From: Arthrobacter horti
GTDB taxonomy: Bacteria; Actinomycetota; Actinomycetes; Actinomycetales; Micrococcaceae
DNA length: 64,000 nt
Assembly (NCBI RefSeq): GCF_030731045.1
Contig: NZ_JAVALS010000006.1
Coordinates: forward strand, 124,001 to 188,000
Reading direction: 5' to 3'
Each line of letters opens with the position of its first letter. Position 1 is the stretch's first letter. Shown in pieces: positions 17,600-26,685 of the stretch. The notes under the pieces are model-generated. The model was not told where the DNA came from and made no database searches. It worked only from the letters and a program-made list of their open reading frames with translations. A program made the translations under genes and the position numbers.

Positions 17600-18502
17600 C
17601 TATTCGTGGACGGGCGGCTCGGCACGCTCCACCATGCCGTAGACCACCCGCAGCACATCGGCCTTGGCCGCCGCGGCTTCCGCGGAGGACGCGCCGAACG
17701 CCGTGTGGAGGGCGGAGAGCAGCAGCATCTGGACGATGTTCCCCACCACGGTCTCATCGTTGAAGCTGTGGAACTCCGCTCCGGCCACGAGCGCATGCGT
17801 CGAGATCTCCGCCAGGGCGGACTTGCCGTAGCTGGTCACCCCGATGAGGGTGGCCCCGTTCCGGGCAGCGGCGCGGGCCGCCTCCAGCGTGAACAGGTTC
17901 ATGCCGCTGTCACTCACGGCCAGGCAGACATCCCCGGGGCCGAGGAGAGCGGCCGCGACATGCTGGGACACCACATCGGCCGGGGCCTCGCACACCCGTC
18001 CGCTGCCCAGGAACCGCAGCGCGATCGACTGCGCCGGCGGCAACGAGGCGCCGTTTCCCACCACCAGCAGACGGCCTGCCGAACGGATGGACGCGACGGC
18101 GGCGTCGAAGGCCGCGTAGTCCAGCGCGCCGAGCGCGTTGCGGATCTCATGAGCGGCCCGCGCGAACAGCGTGGTCACCGGATGCCTGGCGTCGCCGGGG
18201 CCCAGCCCCTCCAGTTCCGTGTCCCGGGCCGCGTCCCAGGCGGCCGCGCCAAGGTCCCTCAGGAGGATCTGCCGCAGATGCTGAAAGCCCTCCAGGCCCA
18301 GGCTCTTGCACGCCCGCACCACCGTGGCCGGCGAGGTCTGCGCATGGCCGGCCAGCTCGGCCACGGACGACTCGGACACGAGCTGGGGATTGTCGATGCA
18401 GAGCCGCACCACGCGCTGTTCACTGGGCACCAGCGAGGGCATCAGGGACTGAAGATAGGCGCGCATCCCGCCCAGGGGCGGTTCGGTGAGATGGTCGGTC
18501 AC
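17600..18502 (-). CDS. RpiR/MurR-family regulator
   Basis: 300-aa transcription factor: N-terminal RpiR helix-turn-helix (residues ~15-90, with SVAELAGHAQTSPATVVRACKSLGLEGFQ) and a C-terminal SIS domain (from ~130, GRLLVVGNGASLPPAQSIALRFL), which in this family binds phosphorylated sugars. It is directly upstream of, and on the same strand as, the sugar ABC operon, whose leader carries an inverted repeat; it most likely represses the operon until a sugar phosphate accumulates. The start is GTG 18502 with a weak ribosome-binding site. Confidence 0.9.
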   Translation of the reverse strand: MTDHLTEPPLGGMRAYLQSLMPSLVPSEQRVVRLCIDNPQLVSESSVAELAGHAQTSPATVVRACKSLGLEGFQHLRQILLRDLGAAAWDAARDTELEGLGPGDARHPVTTLFARAAHEIRNALGALDYAAFDAAVASIRSAGRLLVVGNGASLPPAQSIALRFLGSGRVCEAPADVVSQHVAAALLGPGDVCLAVSDSGMNLFTLEAARAAARNGATLIGVTSYGKSALAEISTHALVAGAEFHSFNDETVVGNIVQMLLLSALHTAFGASSAEAAAAKADVLRVVYGMVERAEPPVHE

Positions 18503-18550
18503 GCCCCACTCATATCAGATTCACATGACGCGGAAGGTGGCCGGCCCCTT

Positions 18551-19213
18551 TCAGGCGTCCACGCGCCGCCGGCGCGGCTCCGCCAGCTTCGTCGACAGCG
18601 CCGCGACGGCCACGAAGACGAACGCCGCCACCGCGATCACCAGGCTCATCACCAGCACGGGTCCGTAGCCGGAGGTGCGCGGGTCCAGGAACGGATAGGG
18701 GTACCAGTCCACGATCGGCCCGCGGACGAGGCTGTAGACCAGGTACAGCGCCGGGTAGATGAGCCACAGGAGCGCGCCGCGCAGGCGGATGCAGGGCCGG
18801 GGCAGGTCCACCAGCCAGTCGATCGCGGCGATGGTCGGGAGCGTGTAATGCAGAGCCACGTTGACCCAGGGCAACGGCACGTTCACGTCGATGTCCGTCA
18901 GCAGGAGGCTGTAGACCACCCCGGTGATGGAGATGTAGACGGTGGACGCCCCGCGCAGGAAGTCCAGCCGGCGCGAGGTCTCCCCACGCCAGGCCGCCGC
19001 AGCCGCGAGGGCCAGGGCCAGCACCACGATGATGTTGGACTGGATGGTGAAGTAACTGAAGAAGTTGCCCACCTTGTCCGCCCCCGCGCGGCCCACGAGT
19101 TCCACGAGCTGTGCGGTCAGGGCGGCCAGCCCGAGCAGCGCGAAGAACGCGCGAAAGAGGGCCAGGCCCCGGTTGACGGACGCTCCCCGGCGAGTGACAT
19201 CGATGCTGGTCAT
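18551..19213 (-). CDS. Pr6Pr-family membrane protein
   Basis: 220-aa polytopic protein with six predicted helices. The pattern NFFSYFTIQSNII, the TDIDVNVPLPWVNVALHYTLP loop (quoted in parts) and YPYPFLDP near the C-terminus are characteristic of the Pr6Pr family common in actinobacteria (related to FAR-17a/AIG1-like hydrolases of eukaryotes). Biochemical role unknown. Stands alone between the regulator and a sugar porter; the MFS gene upstream ends in its own terminator at 19242. Confidence 0.8.
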   Translation of the reverse strand: MTSIDVTRRGASVNRGLALFRAFFALLGLAALTAQLVELVGRAGADKVGNFFSYFTIQSNIIVVLALALAAAAAWRGETSRRLDFLRGASTVYISITGVVYSLLLTDIDVNVPLPWVNVALHYTLPTIAAIDWLVDLPRPCIRLRGALLWLIYPALYLVYSLVRGPIVDWYPYPFLDPRTSGYGPVLVMSLVIAVAAFVFVAVAALSTKLAEPRRRRVDA

Positions 19214-19241
19214 GAGGTGAGTCTAGGCGGCTCAGGAGACA

Positions 19242-19287
19242 ACGACGACGGCGACGCACCCCGCGCGGGGTGCGTCGCCGTCGTCGT
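19242..19287 (-). terminator. Terminator of the sugar MFS gene
   Basis: 22-bp perfect inverted repeat (ACGACGACGGCGACGCACCCCG and complement) around a central CG, immediately after the stop codon of the minus-strand sugar porter. Confidence 0.85.
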
Positions 19288-19295
19288 CGCTCAGC

Positions 19296-20690
19296 TCAGC
19301 GGGCGTCTTCCTTGGCCTCCCAGCGGCCGCCGTTCTCCCAGAACTGGCGGATGTCCTCCAGGTGCTTGCCCTTGGTCTCCGGGGCGAACTTGTAGACGAA
19401 GCCGAAGGCCAGCAGAGCCAGGACACCGAAGACCAGGAAGGTGCCCACGCCGCCCAGGCCGCTGAGCATCGGCAGGAACAGGAAGCCCACGATCACGTTC
19501 GCCACCAGGTCGCTGGTGAGCATGACGGAGGATCCGATCGAGCGCAGCCGCGCCGGGAAGCTCTCGCCGGCGTACACCCACACCAGGGCGCCGAAACCGA
19601 AGGTGAAGCCGACCGTGAAGAGCAGGACACCGATGAAGCCGAGTGCGGTCAGGATGCCACCGAACTTGTCGCCGCCGGCGATGAACACGGCCACCAGCAG
19701 GACGTTCGCGGCGATCATCATCGCGATGCCGCCCAGCAGGATCGGGCGGCGGCCCACACGGTCCACCAGAGACAGGGAGATGAACACGGCCACCAGGGCC
19801 ACGGCCTGGACCAGGGCGGGCAGGCCCAGGATGGCGGCGTTGCCTTCGAAGCCCATGGACTTGAAGAGGATGGGGCTGTAGTACACGATCGCGTTGATAC
19901 CGGTGATCTGGATGAAGAAGCCCAGGATCACCACGAACACGGTGGCCCGCAGGTACGGCTTGCGGAGCATCTCGCCGAAGGCGCCGCGCTTCTCCTCGGC
20001 CAGGGCGGCCTGCATGTCCGCGATCTCGCGGTCCACGTCGGCGTCCGGCTCGATGTTCGCCAGGGTGGCGCGGGCCTCCTCGACACGGCCTTTCATCACA
20101 TACCAGCGGGACGTGTCCGGGATGCGCAGGACCAGCAGGAACACCACCAGGGACGGGATGGCCGCGAGGCCGAGCATCCAGCGCCAGGCGCCGGAACCGG
20201 AGAGCGCCCAGGCCACGAGGTAGCCGAGGATGATGCCGAACACCGTGGCCACCTGGTAGGCCACCAGCATGGCGCCACGGATCTTCGCCGGAGAGCTTTC
20301 CGCCACGAAGACCGGGACCACCACGATGGACACGCCCACCGTCAGGCCGAGGAAGAGGCGGGCGATCACCAGGATCTCCAGATTGGGCGTCACGCCGCTG
20401 AGCAGAGCGAAGAGCGCATAGCCCGCGGCCACCAGCACCATGGACATCTTGCGTCCGAGCCGGTTGGCGAGCATGCCGCCGATCAGGGCGCCGACCACCT
20501 CGCCGATGACCACCGTGGTGGTCACCAGGCCCAGCCCGGCGTCGTCGAGCCGGAACTCATCCTTCAGGAAGAGCAGTGCCCCGCCGATGTTGGAGGAGTC
20601 GTATCCGTAGATGATGCCGACTGCTGCGGCGGTGATGCCCGCCAGGAGGCCCGCGCGGGGCGTCCTCTTGATGTCCTGGATAAGCGACAC
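19296..20690 (-). CDS. Sugar-porter family MFS transporter
   Basis: 464-aa MFS symporter of the sugar-porter group (GalP/XylE-like) with 12 helices. Seen signatures: YGYDSSNIGGALLFL in helix 1, NRLGRK and DRVGRRPIL in the inter-helix loops, QITGINAIVYYSP (substrate-binding helix 7), GESFPARLRS and the C-terminal PETKGK. The QQxTG-type motif is QITGINA, so binding of a hexose or pentose is likely, coupled to H+. GTG 20690 with AAGGAG seven bases upstream is a better start than GTG 20705. The AT-rich promoter region 20706-20886 precedes it. Confidence 0.9.
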   Translation of the reverse strand: MSLIQDIKRTPRAGLLAGITAAAVGIIYGYDSSNIGGALLFLKDEFRLDDAGLGLVTTTVVIGEVVGALIGGMLANRLGRKMSMVLVAAGYALFALLSGVTPNLEILVIARLFLGLTVGVSIVVVPVFVAESSPAKIRGAMLVAYQVATVFGIILGYLVAWALSGSGAWRWMLGLAAIPSLVVFLLVLRIPDTSRWYVMKGRVEEARATLANIEPDADVDREIADMQAALAEEKRGAFGEMLRKPYLRATVFVVILGFFIQITGINAIVYYSPILFKSMGFEGNAAILGLPALVQAVALVAVFISLSLVDRVGRRPILLGGIAMMIAANVLLVAVFIAGGDKFGGILTALGFIGVLLFTVGFTFGFGALVWVYAGESFPARLRSIGSSVMLTSDLVANVIVGFLFLPMLSGLGGVGTFLVFGVLALLAFGFVYKFAPETKGKHLEDIRQFWENGGRWEAKEDAR

Positions 20691-20705
20691 TGCTGTCTCC
20701 TTCAC

Positions 20706-20886
20706 GGTCTGGAATTCGTTACGAGCAGTCTAATCCCAGTGTGATTGATGTCGCATCATTTATGGCGATATTGATCATAATAAATCATTGATGTGTGCTT
20801 TTGATCACTTCTGGCGGCGAAGACCCCTCAGTCACACACTTGCGAAAGCAGGATTAGGATCAAAGGAACACCGGGCAGGAGGAATC
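20706..20886. promoter_or_regulatory. AT-rich divergent promoter region
   Basis: Between the divergent sugar porter and the DCC-family gene. It contains ATCATTTAT...ATAAATCAT and several TGAT/ATCA words (20750-20795), AT-rich against a high-GC background, likely regulator-binding sites. No further gene is seen. Confidence 0.45.
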
Positions 20887-21318
20887 ATGGACGTGATCTT
20901 CGACGGGCAATGCGGGTTCTGCACCCGTTGCGTCGGCTGGCTGCGCCGGCTGGACCGCAATGGCCGCCTCGCGTTCCACCCCTTCCAGGACCCGCTCACC
21001 CTGGACGCCTTCCGGCTGGACCTCGAGCAGGCCCGGTCCTCCGTCTGGGCGATCGGCACCCCGCAGCGGCACGACGACGCCGGCCCGGCCGGCGTGCGCC
21101 TCAGCGGCGCCGCGGCGATCGCCGCCGTCCTGGACACCGCCGTCGGCGGCCGGTTCTTCGGCGGCGTCTACCGGATCCCCGGCGTCGGGCCCGTCCTGGA
21201 GGCGGCCTACCGCTGGGTGGCGGCCCACCGCTACCGCCTGCCGGGTGCCACTCCGTGGTGCACCGAACACCCGATGGACTGCTCGGGCGCCGTGCCCGGC
21301 GCCGGCTGCGCCCTCTGA
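20887..21318 (+). CDS. DCC-family thiol-disulfide oxidoreductase-like protein
   Basis: 143-aa protein of the DUF393/DCC family. The name motif is seen as DGQCGFCTRCVGWLRRLDR close to the N-terminus (CxxCxxC, with D before it), in the position of a thioredoxin-type redox centre. A short, conserved middle section and a C-terminal part with three additional cysteines (PWCTEHPMDCSGAVPGAGC) follow; the latter might bind a metal. Physiological partner unknown. The start at ATG 20887 is set by a strong GGAGGA site. Function as a redox protein is family knowledge, not proven. Confidence 0.85.
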   Translation: MDVIFDGQCGFCTRCVGWLRRLDRNGRLAFHPFQDPLTLDAFRLDLEQARSSVWAIGTPQRHDDAGPAGVRLSGAAAIAAVLDTAVGGRFFGGVYRIPGVGPVLEAAYRWVAAHRYRLPGATPWCTEHPMDCSGAVPGAGCAL

Positions 21319-21325
21319 CCAGACG

Positions 21326-21382
21326 CGAGAAGGCACGTGATCGCAGTCCCCTGCGGGAACACTGCGATCACGTGCCTTCTCG
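21326..21382. repeat. Intergenic palindrome D (22-bp arms, 13-nt loop)
   Basis: Perfect 22-bp arms at 21326-21347 and 21361-21382, loop CCCCTGCGGGAAC, between the convergent DCC-family and MFS genes, where it can serve as a bidirectional terminator. The stem contains GGCACGTGATCGCAGT as in palindrome C; the loop resembles that of palindrome B. Confidence 0.88.
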
Positions 21383-21397
21383 GTGAAGGGGCTGCGC

Positions 21398-22783
21398 CTA
21401 GGCGGCGGCCTGCGGCGCCGCTTCCCGCTCCTCCCTGGTGGGGATCTGCTCGATCCGGCCGAGCACCACGACGTAGAAGAACACGCCGATCACCAGCATG
21501 ATGCCGGCCACGATGAACGCCCAGGCGAAGCTTCCGGTGAGCTGCACGATGAAGCCGGTCACGATCGGGGCAGTGGTGCCGATGAGGTTGTTCACCGTGT
21601 TCATGACGGCTCCGGTCGCACCGACGGCGCCCTCCGGGGCGATCAGGGCCGGGAGGGAGTTCGTCACGCTGAAGGCGATGGTGATGCCGGTGGTCCCCAG
21701 CGTGATCCAGACGAGCGACCAGAAGAGGTCGTGAGTGAACGCGGTTCCCACGATCGTGATGGCGAGCACCATGCCGCCGATGATGAACACCCGGCGGACC
21801 GCCGTGCTGGACTTGCCGTTCTTGATCATGCGGTCCAGCCAGAATCCCGGCAGCAGGTACTGGACCACCACGGCGACCAGCCACGGGACGGCCGTGACCA
21901 GTCCGGACTTGGCGACGTCCATGTGCATCTGGGACTGCAGGAAGCCCGGCAGCCAGGTCAGCAGCATCCACTGCACATAGCCGGCACAGCCCAGGCCGAG
22001 CGACATGCCCCAGACCTTGCGCTGGCGCAGGATGTAGCCGAGGTTGGCGAGCGGGTTCGGCCGCGGGGCGTCCTCATGCTGCGCGCCGCCGGAGAGGATG
22101 TGGTCCAGCTCGCCGTCGCTCAGCTTGCCCGCACGGTTCATCGCCTTCGGGTCGCGGTAGCGGAAGAAGAAGACTGCCGTGTAGATGAGGCTGAGCACAC
22201 CGATGGTGATGAACGCGCCGCGCCATCCGAACACGGCGACCGCGGCACCGACGATCGGGAAGCCGATCACATTGGACAGCCGCTGGCCACTGTCGAAGAT
22301 CACGGTGGCCATGCCGCGCTCATTGCGCGGGAACCAGTAGCTGGTGACCTTCATGGCGCCCGGGAAGATCGGAGCCTCCGCGAGGCCGAGGATCAGGCGG
22401 GCGACGAGGAGCAGACCCATGCCGCTGATCGCGGCGGTGAGGAAGCAGGAGATCGCCCAGAGCGTCGTGGCGACCCGCATCACCCACTTGATGCCGATCT
22501 TGTCCAGCAGCATTCCCATGGGGATCTGCATGAGGGCGTAGGACCATCCGAAGCTGCCGAGGATGATGCCGATCTGGCCCTCGGTCATGCCGAACTCCAT
22601 GCGCATGTCATGCTCGGCGACCGACATCGAGCTGCGGTCGATGTAGTTGATCAGCACGGCGAAGAACAGCAGGAAGCCGATCGACCAGCGTACCCAACCG
22701 ATCTTCCCCGCCCGGCTGGCCGCGTTCCCCCTTGTGGGCGCCGTGGCAGCACTTCCCGATGTGGCCGTTGTGTCGTCAGACAT
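21398..22783 (-). CDS. MFS transporter, anion:cation symporter (ACS)-like
   Basis: 461-aa MFS permease with 12 helices. The helix-1 region FFAVLINYIDRSSMSVA, the loop LLDKIGIKWVMRVATTLW and FWLDRM are typical of the ACS group (glucarate, hexuronate, tartrate, phthalate porters), which import organic anions with H+. The start is ATG 22783 (MSDDTTA) with AAAGGAG upstream; an in-frame upstream ATG at 22873 lacks such a site. Its neighbour 380 bp upstream on the same strand is the SDR/racemase/NCS1 cluster, so it may supply a related acid. Confidence 0.88.
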   Translation of the reverse strand: MSDDTTATSGSAATAPTRGNAASRAGKIGWVRWSIGFLLFFAVLINYIDRSSMSVAEHDMRMEFGMTEGQIGIILGSFGWSYALMQIPMGMLLDKIGIKWVMRVATTLWAISCFLTAAISGMGLLLVARLILGLAEAPIFPGAMKVTSYWFPRNERGMATVIFDSGQRLSNVIGFPIVGAAVAVFGWRGAFITIGVLSLIYTAVFFFRYRDPKAMNRAGKLSDGELDHILSGGAQHEDAPRPNPLANLGYILRQRKVWGMSLGLGCAGYVQWMLLTWLPGFLQSQMHMDVAKSGLVTAVPWLVAVVVQYLLPGFWLDRMIKNGKSSTAVRRVFIIGGMVLAITIVGTAFTHDLFWSLVWITLGTTGITIAFSVTNSLPALIAPEGAVGATGAVMNTVNNLIGTTAPIVTGFIVQLTGSFAWAFIVAGIMLVIGVFFYVVVLGRIEQIPTREEREAAPQAAA

Positions 22784-23087
22784 TTTGCTCCTTTGCAATG
22801 TCGCAACTCCCGATGCGTGGAAATCCGGGAAGGCAGTCCCGATTTCCGGTCGAATCAATGTAATCCGCATCACACTAATTCCACAAGGAGAAAACCTGTT
22901 CTCGCCTGACGGAAACAGTAATATCTGCTTTATTTGGAATCACTCAAAATTCCGGGAGGCTTCTCTCGCTCTGAATTCATCAGATGACCCGATTACTCGA
23001 ATAACTACTCCTCAGTGACTCATTTCCGGCGCTGAAAGCGACCATTTGACCCGCGTTCCCCGGGGCGTGAGAACACTCCCGTTAACG
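22784..23087. other. Gene-free AT-rich stretch
   Basis: About 300 bases with markedly lower GC than the surroundings, upstream of the MFS gene. I see no plausible coding region. It probably holds the MFS promoter and regulatory sites; a GGAATCACTCAAAATTCC imperfect inverted repeat lies around 22938-22955. Confidence 0.5.
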
Positions 23088-23144
23088 CGAAACGCCAGGT
23101 GAGCGCGGTCCAGAAGCCTGGAACCGTGCTCACCCGGCGTTTCG
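23088..23144 (-). terminator. Terminator of the SDR operon
   Basis: Long hairpin: CGAAACGCC, GGTGAGC and CGGTCCAG on the left pair with CTGGAACCG, GCTCACC and GGCGTTTCG on the right. Lies just after the SDR stop codon at 23162. Confidence 0.8.
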
Positions 23145-23161
23145 GATGTGGGGCGCGCCTG

Positions 23162-23917
23162 TCAGCCGCGGCCCACGAACGGCATGCCCGCCGCCGTGAC
23201 CAGGAGGTTGCCCACGCTGGCGCTGGCAGGCATCGAAGCCATGAGCAGCACGGCACGCGCGGCGTCCTCCACGGGGAACATGGGCTCCACCTTGCGGGAG
23301 CCGTCCGCCTGGAGAGCGCCGTCGCCCACGCCGATCACGTCCATGATCTCGGTGCGGGTGTTGCCGATGTCGATCTGGCCGCACGTGATGCCGTACGGCC
23401 GCCCGTCCAGTTCAATGCTCTTGGTCAGCCCGCTCATGGCGTGCTTGCTCACGGTGTAGGCCACCGAAAGCGGGCGCGGGGAATGCGCGGAGATCGAGCC
23501 GTTGTTGATGATCCGGCCGCCCTGCGGCTCCTGCGCCTTCATGGTGCGCACGGCCTCGGCCGCGCACAGGAAGGAACCCGTGACGTTCACACGCAGCGTG
23601 TCCTCGAAGCCCGCGGCGTCGATGGTGTCCACCGCCCCGCTCGGCCCGAAGATGCCCGCGTTGTTGAACAGCACGTCCACCCGGCCGAAACGCTCGCGCG
23701 CCGCGGCGAAGAGGCGCGCGACGTCGTCGGCGTCGGTCACGTCGGTGGGCACCACGAGGGCGTTCCCCGCCCCCGCCGCGGTCTCCTCGAGCGCGTCCGC
23801 CCGGCGGCCGGCCAGGGCCACCCGCCAGCCGTCGGCGAGGAAGAGACGTGCGACGGCGCGCCCGATGCCGGAGCCGGCGCCGGTGACGACGGCGACCTTC
23901 TGTGCTGCGTCAGTCAT
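23162..23917 (-). CDS. SDR-family NAD(P)-dependent oxidoreductase
   Basis: 251-aa classical short-chain dehydrogenase. Rossmann motif TGAGSGIG near residue 13, NNAG around 86, and the active-site YTVSK with an upstream Ser. Arg/Asp preference after beta-2 is AGRRAD, which suggests NADP(H) rather than NAD(H) (inference). Last gene of the operon NCS1 permease - racemase-like - SDR, 10 bases after the racemase stop. It may reduce or oxidise a hydroxy or keto intermediate of the imported compound. Confidence 0.88.
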   Translation of the reverse strand: MTDAAQKVAVVTGAGSGIGRAVARLFLADGWRVALAGRRADALEETAAGAGNALVVPTDVTDADDVARLFAAARERFGRVDVLFNNAGIFGPSGAVDTIDAAGFEDTLRVNVTGSFLCAAEAVRTMKAQEPQGGRIINNGSISAHSPRPLSVAYTVSKHAMSGLTKSIELDGRPYGITCGQIDIGNTRTEIMDVIGVGDGALQADGSRKVEPMFPVEDAARAVLLMASMPASASVGNLLVTAAGMPFVGRG

Positions 23918-23927
23918 CGTGATGGCC

Positions 23928-24653
23928 TCAGCCCTGCGTGATCGGCCAGCCGATGACCTTCTTGGGGCGCGGGGTCCCGTAGGTGCGCACCTTGGACGTG
24001 GTCAGGCCCAGGCGGACCAGGGACTCGGCGATGGTCACGGCGGCGGCGACGCCGTCCACCACGGGGACGCCGCAGCGTTCCTTGATCTTCTCCTCCAGGT
24101 TGGCCATGCCACCGCAGCCGAGCACGATCACCTCGGCCTTGTCCTCGGTCACGGCCAGCTCGGCCTGACGGACGATGGCCTCCACGGCCAGTTCCGGGTT
24201 CTCCTCGAGCTCCAGCACGGCCATGCCGCTGGCACGGACGGACGCGCAGCGGTCATCCAGGCCGGCCAGCTTCAGGCGGTCCTCGATGAGCGGCACGGCG
24301 CGGTCCAGGGTGGTGACCACGGAGTACTTGTGGCCCAGGAACATGGCGGTGCTCGCGGCGGCCTCGGTGATGTCCACGACGGGGACGTCCAGCAGTTCCT
24401 GCAGGCCCTCGCGGCCGTGCTCGCCGTAGCCGGCCTGGACGACGGCGTCGTACTCGCCCTCGTAGTTGACGATCGAGTCCATGACGGCGATCGCTGCGAG
24501 GTAGCTTTCGAAGTTGCCCTCACAGGAGTCCGCGCCGAAGCGCGGCGTGATGCCCACGATCTCCGTGTCCGGGCCGGCCGCGGCGCGTGCCTGCGCCGCG
24601 ATGGAGTCCGTCATGGTCTGCGTGGTGTTGACGTTGGCGACCAGGATCTTCAT
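23928..24653 (-). CDS. Asp/Glu/hydantoin racemase family protein (one catalytic Cys missing)
   Basis: 241-aa member of the Asp/Glu/hydantoin racemase family. N-terminal ILVANVNTT matches hydantoin and allantoin racemases. These enzymes use a pair of cysteines: the second is kept (Cys180 in VLGCGGM), the first, normally near residue 76, is replaced ([11 protein letters not shown]). A one-base racemase would be impaired, so it may instead be a lyase or isomerase, or use another base such as the nearby Glu78/His79. The upstream NCS1 permease has hydantoin/allantoin-type contact residues, so a cyclic ureide substrate remains possible. A GGAGG site precedes ATG 24653. Confidence 0.8.
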   Translation of the reverse strand: MKILVANVNTTQTMTDSIAAQARAAAGPDTEIVGITPRFGADSCEGNFESYLAAIAVMDSIVNYEGEYDAVVQAGYGEHGREGLQELLDVPVVDITEAAASTAMFLGHKYSVVTTLDRAVPLIEDRLKLAGLDDRCASVRASGMAVLELEENPELAVEAIVRQAELAVTEDKAEVIVLGCGGMANLEEKIKERCGVPVVDGVAAAVTIAESLVRLGLTTSKVRTYGTPRPKKVIGWPITQG

Positions 24654-24749
24654 GTGTTCCTCCGTGCGATGTGGCGGGGCTCGATGTTGGCGTCCCGCCG
24701 GTTGCTCTGCTGCTAATTCTGACGCACTGGAATCAGTGCCGGGAATGCG

Positions 24750-26315
24750 TCAGTGGGTGCTTGCGATGGCGATGGTTTCGCCGTCGGTGTCGGTGTAGCG
24801 GGTGCCGCGTTCGGCGATGAGGTAGTAGACCAGGGCCGCGACGCCGGCGCCGAAGAACCAGGCGAACGGGGCGACTTCTTCCAGGGCGGGGACGAAGGCG
24901 ATGGTCAGGGCCACGGCGGCGGCGATGAGCAGGGCCGTGACGGCCTTGGGGTTGAAGCCCTTGCGGTAGAAGTACGGGGCGGCCGGGTCCTGGGTGTAGA
25001 GCTTGGTCACCTCGACCCGGCCGCGGCGCACCAGCCAGTAATCGGCCATGATGACCCCGAACAGGGGGCCGAGGAGGGCGCCCAGGCCGCCGAGGAAGTA
25101 CACGATCACGATCGGGTTGTTGTACAGGTTCCAGGGCAGGATGATCAGCCCGATGGTCCCGGACACCCAGGCGGCCCGGCGGAAGTCCAGGTGCTTGGGG
25201 AACAGGTTCGTCAGGGCGTAGACCGGGGCGACGAAGTTCGCCATCAGGTTCACCGCGACCGTCAGGACCAGCAGGGCCAGGCAGGCGGCCACGAGCAGGA
25301 CGGTGTTGGGGATCAGCTGCACCACATCCGAGGGCGAGGAGATCAGCTTGCCGTTGATCTTGAACTGGCCCCCGGCCAGGACCACGGTGATGGCACCGAA
25401 GAGGAGCATGTTGATCGGGATGCCCCAGAAATTGCCCTTCACGATCGACTTACGGGTGGTGGCGTTCCGGGTGAAGTCACAGAAGTTCAGCACGAACGTG
25501 CCGTAGATGGACACCCACAGGGCCCCGCCGGCGAAGACGTTGCGCCACATCTCCCCGGTGTCCATGGGTTTGATGCCCTGAACCTGGATGCTGCCCCCGG
25601 CCTGGACGAACACCCAGATCGCCAGGGCCGCCATGGTCACCAGGATCACGGGACCGGCGAAGGCCTCGTACTTGCGGATCATCTCCATCCCGTAGCTGAC
25701 GATGATCAGCTGGATGATCCACAACGCACCGAACGCGATCCAGCCCAGGGAGGACAGGCCCAGGATGGAGTTCTGGTCCATCGGGGCCAGGCCCGGGATG
25801 AGCTTGATCAGCATGATCCGCAGGATCACACTGGCCAGGTAGGTCTGGATGCCGAACCAGGCCACCGCGACCGCGCCACGGATCAGACTGGAGATCTGAG
25901 CCCCCCGGATACCGAAACTGATCCGGCTCATCACCGGGAACGGCAGACCCGTCTTCTGGCCCATGAACCCGGAGAAGTTCAGCAACAAGAACAACAGCAC
26001 CGCACCGACCCCGAGGGCCAACAGGATCTGCCACGCCCCCATCCCCAGGGCGAACAGGCCCACCGCGAAGGCGTAGTTACCCAGCGAATGCACATCATTG
26101 GCCCACAAAGTGAAAATGCTGTACGCACTCCAGGTGCGCCCGGCCCTACGCGTCGGGGCCAGATCCTTGTTGTACAGATGCTCACTGAGCTCAACACCGG
26201 CCGCCTCCGAAAGCTTCGGAAGATCGCCGGTGAAATCGTGGTGGACGGCTGAGTCGATACCCGGTTCGGCTGTCATGACCGGCATGACGTCCGCGACACT
26301 GGGGTTCGTCTGCAT
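24750..26315 (-). CDS. NCS1 family cyclic-ureide/nucleobase permease (Mhp1-like)
   Basis: 521-aa Na+/H+ symporter with 12 helices. Residues characteristic of hydantoin/allantoin permeases are visible: WFGIQTYLA (the Trp and Gln that contact substrate in Mhp1) and NFCDFTRNA (the Asn of helix 8). Start ATG 26315 (MQTNPSVAD) has CAGGAGA upstream; a longer reading frame to 26384 lacks a signal. First gene of the operon leading to the racemase-like and SDR genes, so imported hydantoin, allantoin, uracil or a related ring compound is probably the operon's substrate. Confidence 0.88.
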   Translation of the reverse strand: MQTNPSVADVMPVMTAEPGIDSAVHHDFTGDLPKLSEAAGVELSEHLYNKDLAPTRRAGRTWSAYSIFTLWANDVHSLGNYAFAVGLFALGMGAWQILLALGVGAVLLFLLLNFSGFMGQKTGLPFPVMSRISFGIRGAQISSLIRGAVAVAWFGIQTYLASVILRIMLIKLIPGLAPMDQNSILGLSSLGWIAFGALWIIQLIIVSYGMEMIRKYEAFAGPVILVTMAALAIWVFVQAGGSIQVQGIKPMDTGEMWRNVFAGGALWVSIYGTFVLNFCDFTRNATTRKSIVKGNFWGIPINMLLFGAITVVLAGGQFKINGKLISSPSDVVQLIPNTVLLVAACLALLVLTVAVNLMANFVAPVYALTNLFPKHLDFRRAAWVSGTIGLIILPWNLYNNPIVIVYFLGGLGALLGPLFGVIMADYWLVRRGRVEVTKLYTQDPAAPYFYRKGFNPKAVTALLIAAAVALTIAFVPALEEVAPFAWFFGAGVAALVYYLIAERGTRYTDTDGETIAIASTH

Positions 26316-26572
26316 GGTGTCTCCTGTTTCAGATGCTGACGGCTCGCATCCGCCGCGCCCATCCCCCGGTGGATCGGCTTCCATAATGCGAAACTCTTTT
26401 ATTGAAGAATGGAATACAGGATATGGCCGGGATCACAGGCGGTCAACGCGAACCGAGCGTCCTCCGTCACATCCGGGATACCAAAGGGAGGGCCTTGAGG
26501 CACTGTGAGCCACGTCTCCCCTGGTCACTCCGGCATGAGCCGCGTCACGCTAGGAACTTCCTGGGAACAGCG
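26316..26572. other. Divergent intergenic region, NCS1 permease / aceE
   Basis: The 370-base gap between the two divergent starts. No gene is apparent. The part close to aceE holds the promoter listed separately; the part close to the permease includes an AT-rich block (26385-26425) that probably contains the permease promoter. Confidence 0.5.
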
Positions 26573-26601
26573 TTGACTGAGGGCTCGGTGCCCGATAATC
26601 T
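26573..26601 (+). promoter_or_regulatory. Promoter of aceE
   Basis: TTGACT at 26573-26578 and TAATCT at 26596-26601, 17-bp spacing, followed by an AT-rich start region (GATATACAGAATTATTTTTT). It sits 85 bases before the chosen GTG start. Confidence 0.6.
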
Positions 26602-26685
26602 CGATATACAGAATTATTTTTTCGTATGTCGGAAAGACGCCGGAACCCGGCGCCAGCCCAACCGTTCAATGAAGAGAGGTCACCT

